From positions 362,382 through 426,381 of the forward strand of contig JACPOP010000015.1 of the NCBI GenBank assembly GCA_016191465.1: a DNA stretch of 64,000 nucleotides, written 5' to 3'. The DNA comes from Chloroflexota bacterium (GTDB lineage: Bacteria > Chloroflexota > UBA6077 > CF-72). Each line of letters begins with the position of its first letter. Position 1 is the first letter of the stretch. This document shows, piece by piece, positions 61,841 to 64,000 of the stretch. Below the pieces are notes generated by a model. That model did no database searches. It was not told the origin of the DNA and was given only the letters and a program-made list of their open reading frames with translations. Both the position numbers and the translations under genes were made by a program.

Positions 61841-62593
61841 GTGTCTGACACCGCCGCCGAGCCCGCCCTGGTCATCCTGCCCACGTACAACGAGCGGGAG
61901 AACATCACGCGGATCGTTGCGGCGATTGTGGCGCAGGAGCCGGACTTCCACGTGCTGGTGGTGGACGACGACTCTCCGGATGGGACCGGTGCGCTCGCCG
62001 ACGAGCTGGCCAGCACACGCTTCCCGGGCCGAGTACACGTGCTGCATCGGGACGGTAAGCGCGGCCTGGGGACGGCCTACATCGCGGGCTTCCGCTGGGC
62101 GCTGGCGCGGGACTACGCCTACATCTTCGAGATGGACGCGGACTTCTCGCATGATCCGGCCGACCTGCCGCGGCTGCGGAACGCGGTGCGCTCCGGCCGC
62201 GGCGACGTGGCGATTGGCTCGCGCTGGGTGGGCTCTGGCGGCACGCGCAACTGGTCGTTCTTGCGCACGTTCATCAGTCGCGGCGGGTCCCTGTATGCCC
62301 GGCTGGTGCTCGGAATTCCGGTGTCGGACCTGACCAGCGGCTTCAAGTGCTTCAGCCGACGTGTCCTGGAGTCCTTAGATCTGGGCGAGGTTCGCTCGAA
62401 CGGCTATGCATTCCAGGTGGAGATGAACTTCCGCTGCCACCGCCGCGGGTTCCGCATCGCCGAGGTGCCGATCGTGTTCGTGGACCGGCGGGTCGGCAAG
62501 AGCAAGATGGGCCCGCACATCGTCGGCGAGGCGATGCTGGTGGTCCTCCGCCTTCGGCTGCAAAGTCTCGGGTTGGGCGCGCGACCGCGCTGA
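61841..62593 (+). CDS. Polyprenol monophosphomannose synthase (DPM1-like GT2)
   Basis: 250 residues from GTG 61841; an open frame continues upstream into the divergent helicase start and lacks homology. ALVILPTYNERENITRIVAA, VLVVDDDSPDGTGALADEL, KRGLGTAYIAGFRWALARDY, FEMDADFSHDPADLPRL and LTSGFKCFSRRVL are full DPM-family marks. It makes polyprenyl-phosphate mannose (or another hexose), the donor for PMT-type glycosyltransferases such as those at 2888-4306. Confidence 0.93.
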   Translation: MSDTAAEPALVILPTYNERENITRIVAAIVAQEPDFHVLVVDDDSPDGTGALADELASTRFPGRVHVLHRDGKRGLGTAYIAGFRWALARDYAYIFEMDADFSHDPADLPRLRNAVRSGRGDVAIGSRWVGSGGTRNWSFLRTFISRGGSLYARLVLGIPVSDLTSGFKCFSRRVLESLDLGEVRSNGYAFQVEMNFRCHRRGFRIAEVPIVFVDRRVGKSKMGPHIVGEAMLVVLRLRLQSLGLGARPR

Positions 62594-62760
62594 CGGCGTC
62601 GAACCGAGCACATCGCCGCGTGCCGAGCGACCGACAGAAGCAACGAGAGCGACGCCTCAATGGCGCTCGGCGGTCTCAGGTGCTGTGGCCTGCTCGCTCG
62701 CGCAGCGCACGCCAGTGCTCTCGCCTCGGCTGACGCCACACACACTGGCGACACCGGCCC

Positions 62761-63471
62761 TCAGTCCTCCGGGAACGCGTCCAGGTAGCCGCGGATGCTG
62801 CGCGCCAACCCTTGCGCCAGGGTGTCGAGGGTGGCCGGATCGGCGGCCCAGGCGGCGTCGCGCGGGTTGGAGAGGAACAGCAGCTCCAGCAGGACGCTCG
62901 GAATCGGCCCGCGCAGGCTGAAGAAGTGCCCGTACGGCTTACCGGCGGTCAGGTCGCTCTTCGCGCCGCGGTCGGTGATCGGGTAGCCGATCTCGTCCAG
63001 GCTGGCGAGGGCGGCGGCCTGCACCATATCGGCAAGCGCGCGGTCCCGTACGGCGGCGCGGTCGTCGCGCTGGGGGTTGAAGTAGGTCTCGGTCCCACGC
63101 AGGCTGACGGGGCCGCCGTTGAAGTGCAGCGACACGAACACCCACGCGGGAAGCCCGGCCGCGATGCGTGCCTGCTGCTCCAGGCGGATGTCCTCGGTGT
63201 CCGCAGGACGCAGGAGCGGGGTGAGCGGCTGGTCGTCGGTGCGCGTCATGCGCACCGTCATCCCCCGCGCCTCCAGCTCCGCCCTGACCCTCCAAGCGAG
63301 GTCCAGGGTTGCCTCGTACTCGCGCAGGCCAAAGCCGGCCGCTCCGACGTCGGCGCGGCTGTGGCCCGCGTCCAGCGCCACGTCAACCCGCTCGGCCGTC
63401 TGGGCCCAGACGGATCCTGCCGTGGCCACGGCAAGGGTGGCCACGATCGCGAGGAGCGTGCGGAGCCACAT
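62761..63471 (-). CDS. N-acetylmuramoyl-L-alanine amidase (Amidase_3), exported
   Basis: 236 residues from ATG 63471, giving a signal peptide LLAIVATLAVATAGSVWA. Zinc ligands are seen in VDVALDAGHSRADVGAAGF (His), the second in VFVSLHFNGG and the Glu in SVLLELLFLSNPRD; the layout is that of AmiC-like amidase_3. It cuts the muramoyl-Ala bond of peptidoglycan. An open frame upstream to 63564 is not needed. Confidence 0.9.
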   Translation of the reverse strand: MWLRTLLAIVATLAVATAGSVWAQTAERVDVALDAGHSRADVGAAGFGLREYEATLDLAWRVRAELEARGMTVRMTRTDDQPLTPLLRPADTEDIRLEQQARIAAGLPAWVFVSLHFNGGPVSLRGTETYFNPQRDDRAAVRDRALADMVQAAALASLDEIGYPITDRGAKSDLTAGKPYGHFFSLRGPIPSVLLELLFLSNPRDAAWAADPATLDTLAQGLARSIRGYLDAFPED

Positions 63472-63979
63472 GGGCTGGGATGCTACGGGAGCCGGCACAC
63501 GGCGGCCCGGGCGCTGCAAGCCTCGAAAACCGTGGTGGTTGACGCACGTCCCTGACGGCGGCATTGAACCTGTCCTGCCTCCTGGTGGATCGGTTCGACC
63601 AATGCCTCCTGGAACACCTGAATTGCGTGCTTAGCGCGTCCTTCGAAGAGCAGCCGGGGGCCGTCGCGGTTTGTCGACCCGCGTCACAGCGCGAGTCATC
63701 ACGTTACGGCCAGGCCGGACCGCCCCCTACCGCGGCAGCCCGTAGCAGGCGCCGCTGAACTCGTCGGTCGGCGCGACGGAAGTCCAGTAGCACGGCCGTG
63801 GCACGTCCAATGGGCGTTGTGCCGCGGATGGACATGAACGTCAAGCTCCACGTGAAGTGCGGGCGCACCCGGCGGTTGTAACAGTCTTCCGGTCGAGTGG
63901 GGGCGGAGCGTAGGCTGAGCGGATCACCAAGCCGAGCGCCGCCGGTGCTCATTGCACCGGCGGCGCGTGGGAGAGCCCG
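63472..63979. other. Intergenic region (508 bp), no confident gene
   Basis: Several short open frames run here, but none has a convincing ribosome site, codon pattern or family match. An 82-codon minus-strand frame (63704-63952) is the longest and is not called. A 12-bp perfect inverted repeat, GCGCCGCCGGTG (63936-63947) and CACCGGCGGCGC (63955-63966), lies before the possible gene start at 63980. Confidence 0.45.
63936..63966. other. 12-bp stem hairpin, 7-nt loop
   Basis: GCGCCGCCGGTG and CACCGGCGGCGC form a perfect stem. It is followed on the plus strand by a GGGAGAG and an ATG. It could be a terminator stem, an operator or part of the downstream gene's leader. No T-run follows on either strand. 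Confidence 0.5.
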
Positions 63980-64000
63980 ATGAACGCGGACCCGATCCCC
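63980..64000 (+). CDS. Possible start of a gene running off the window
   Basis: ATG at 63980 is preceded by GGGAGAG with a 4-nt gap. Only seven codons (MNADPIP) are visible, so neither the gene nor its product can be judged. Confidence 0.3.

Noticed and set aside
63704..63952. 82-codon minus-strand frame near the end of the window
   Set aside because: No ribosome site or recognisable features; an alternative frame through the same DNA ends in a plausible-looking FSGACYGLP, so the call is not secure.
1..64000. CRISPR arrays, rRNA and tRNA genes
   Set aside because: No regularly spaced repeats of CRISPR type and no convincing cloverleaf or rRNA sequence were found in the gaps by eye; a dedicated tRNA scan could still find one.

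Overview
The window is a high-GC bacterial chromosome segment that is dense in cell-surface glycan, secreted-protease and housekeeping genes. No rRNA or tRNA was found, so the taxon is inferred. The gene content (polyprenol-phosphate mannose synthase, GT-C type membrane glycosyltransferases, Pro/Thr-rich secreted proteases, an Lhr-type helicase, UgpC-type ABC ATPase, ROK kinase, EVE protein, DUF3048 lipoprotein) would fit Chloroflexota or a related monoderm lineage, at moderate to low confidence.

Layout. (1) 1-12647, minus strand: a glycan assembly block with a flippase (cut by the window edge), three related giant polytopic membrane proteins with GT-C-like features, a PMT-type glycosyltransferase, two SAM methyltransferases and a transaldolase. 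(2) 13061-20524, minus: secreted proteins, namely a small exported protein, a metzincin-type metalloprotease broken by a 145-bp element with terminal inverted repeats, a Tat-type protein with short Gly-rich repeats, and a subtilase. The metalloprotease and the subtilase share a C-terminal domain. (3) 20708-26926: two convergent, overlapping acyltransferase-3 genes, a frameshifted and shortened relative of the giant membrane proteins, and an AT-richer membrane protein with a C-terminal FN3-like domain. The lower GC suggests acquired DNA. (4) 27039-38350, minus: a compact operon of twelve genes, most joined by 4-nt start/stop overlaps, that looks like a nucleotide-heptose pathway. It has GmhA-like, GmhB-like and HldE-like (reversed domain order) proteins, three epimerase/dehydratase-type SDRs, a Gfo/Idh/MocA oxidoreductase, a UDP-sugar dehydrogenase homologue lacking the catalytic Cys, a thiamine-dependent E1 alpha/beta pair without E2/E3, a GT2 glycosyltransferase and a methyltransferase. 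(5) 38692-43388: two RmlD-like reductases, a lipoprotein with a possible RNA switch over its start, and another polytopic glycosyltransferase-like protein. (6) 43538-64000: housekeeping genes (L20/L35, CCA-adding enzyme, MsmK/UgpC ATPase, metallo-beta-lactamase-fold hydrolase, histidine phosphatase, ROK kinase, DUF3048 lipoprotein, Hsp20, sulfurtransferase, EVE protein, Nei-type glycosylase, Lhr helicase, polyprenol-phosphate mannosyltransferase, amidase), interspersed with repeats and a toxin-antitoxin-like cassette flanked by 88-bp direct repeats.

How the parts fit (inference): the transaldolase could supply sedoheptulose 7-phosphate. The heptose operon would convert it to an NDP-heptose, oxidise it and perhaps add a two-carbon branch through the E1 pair. 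GT2 and DPM-type enzymes would charge lipid carriers, and the GT-C-like proteins, flippase, methyltransferases and acyltransferases would assemble and decorate a surface glycan.
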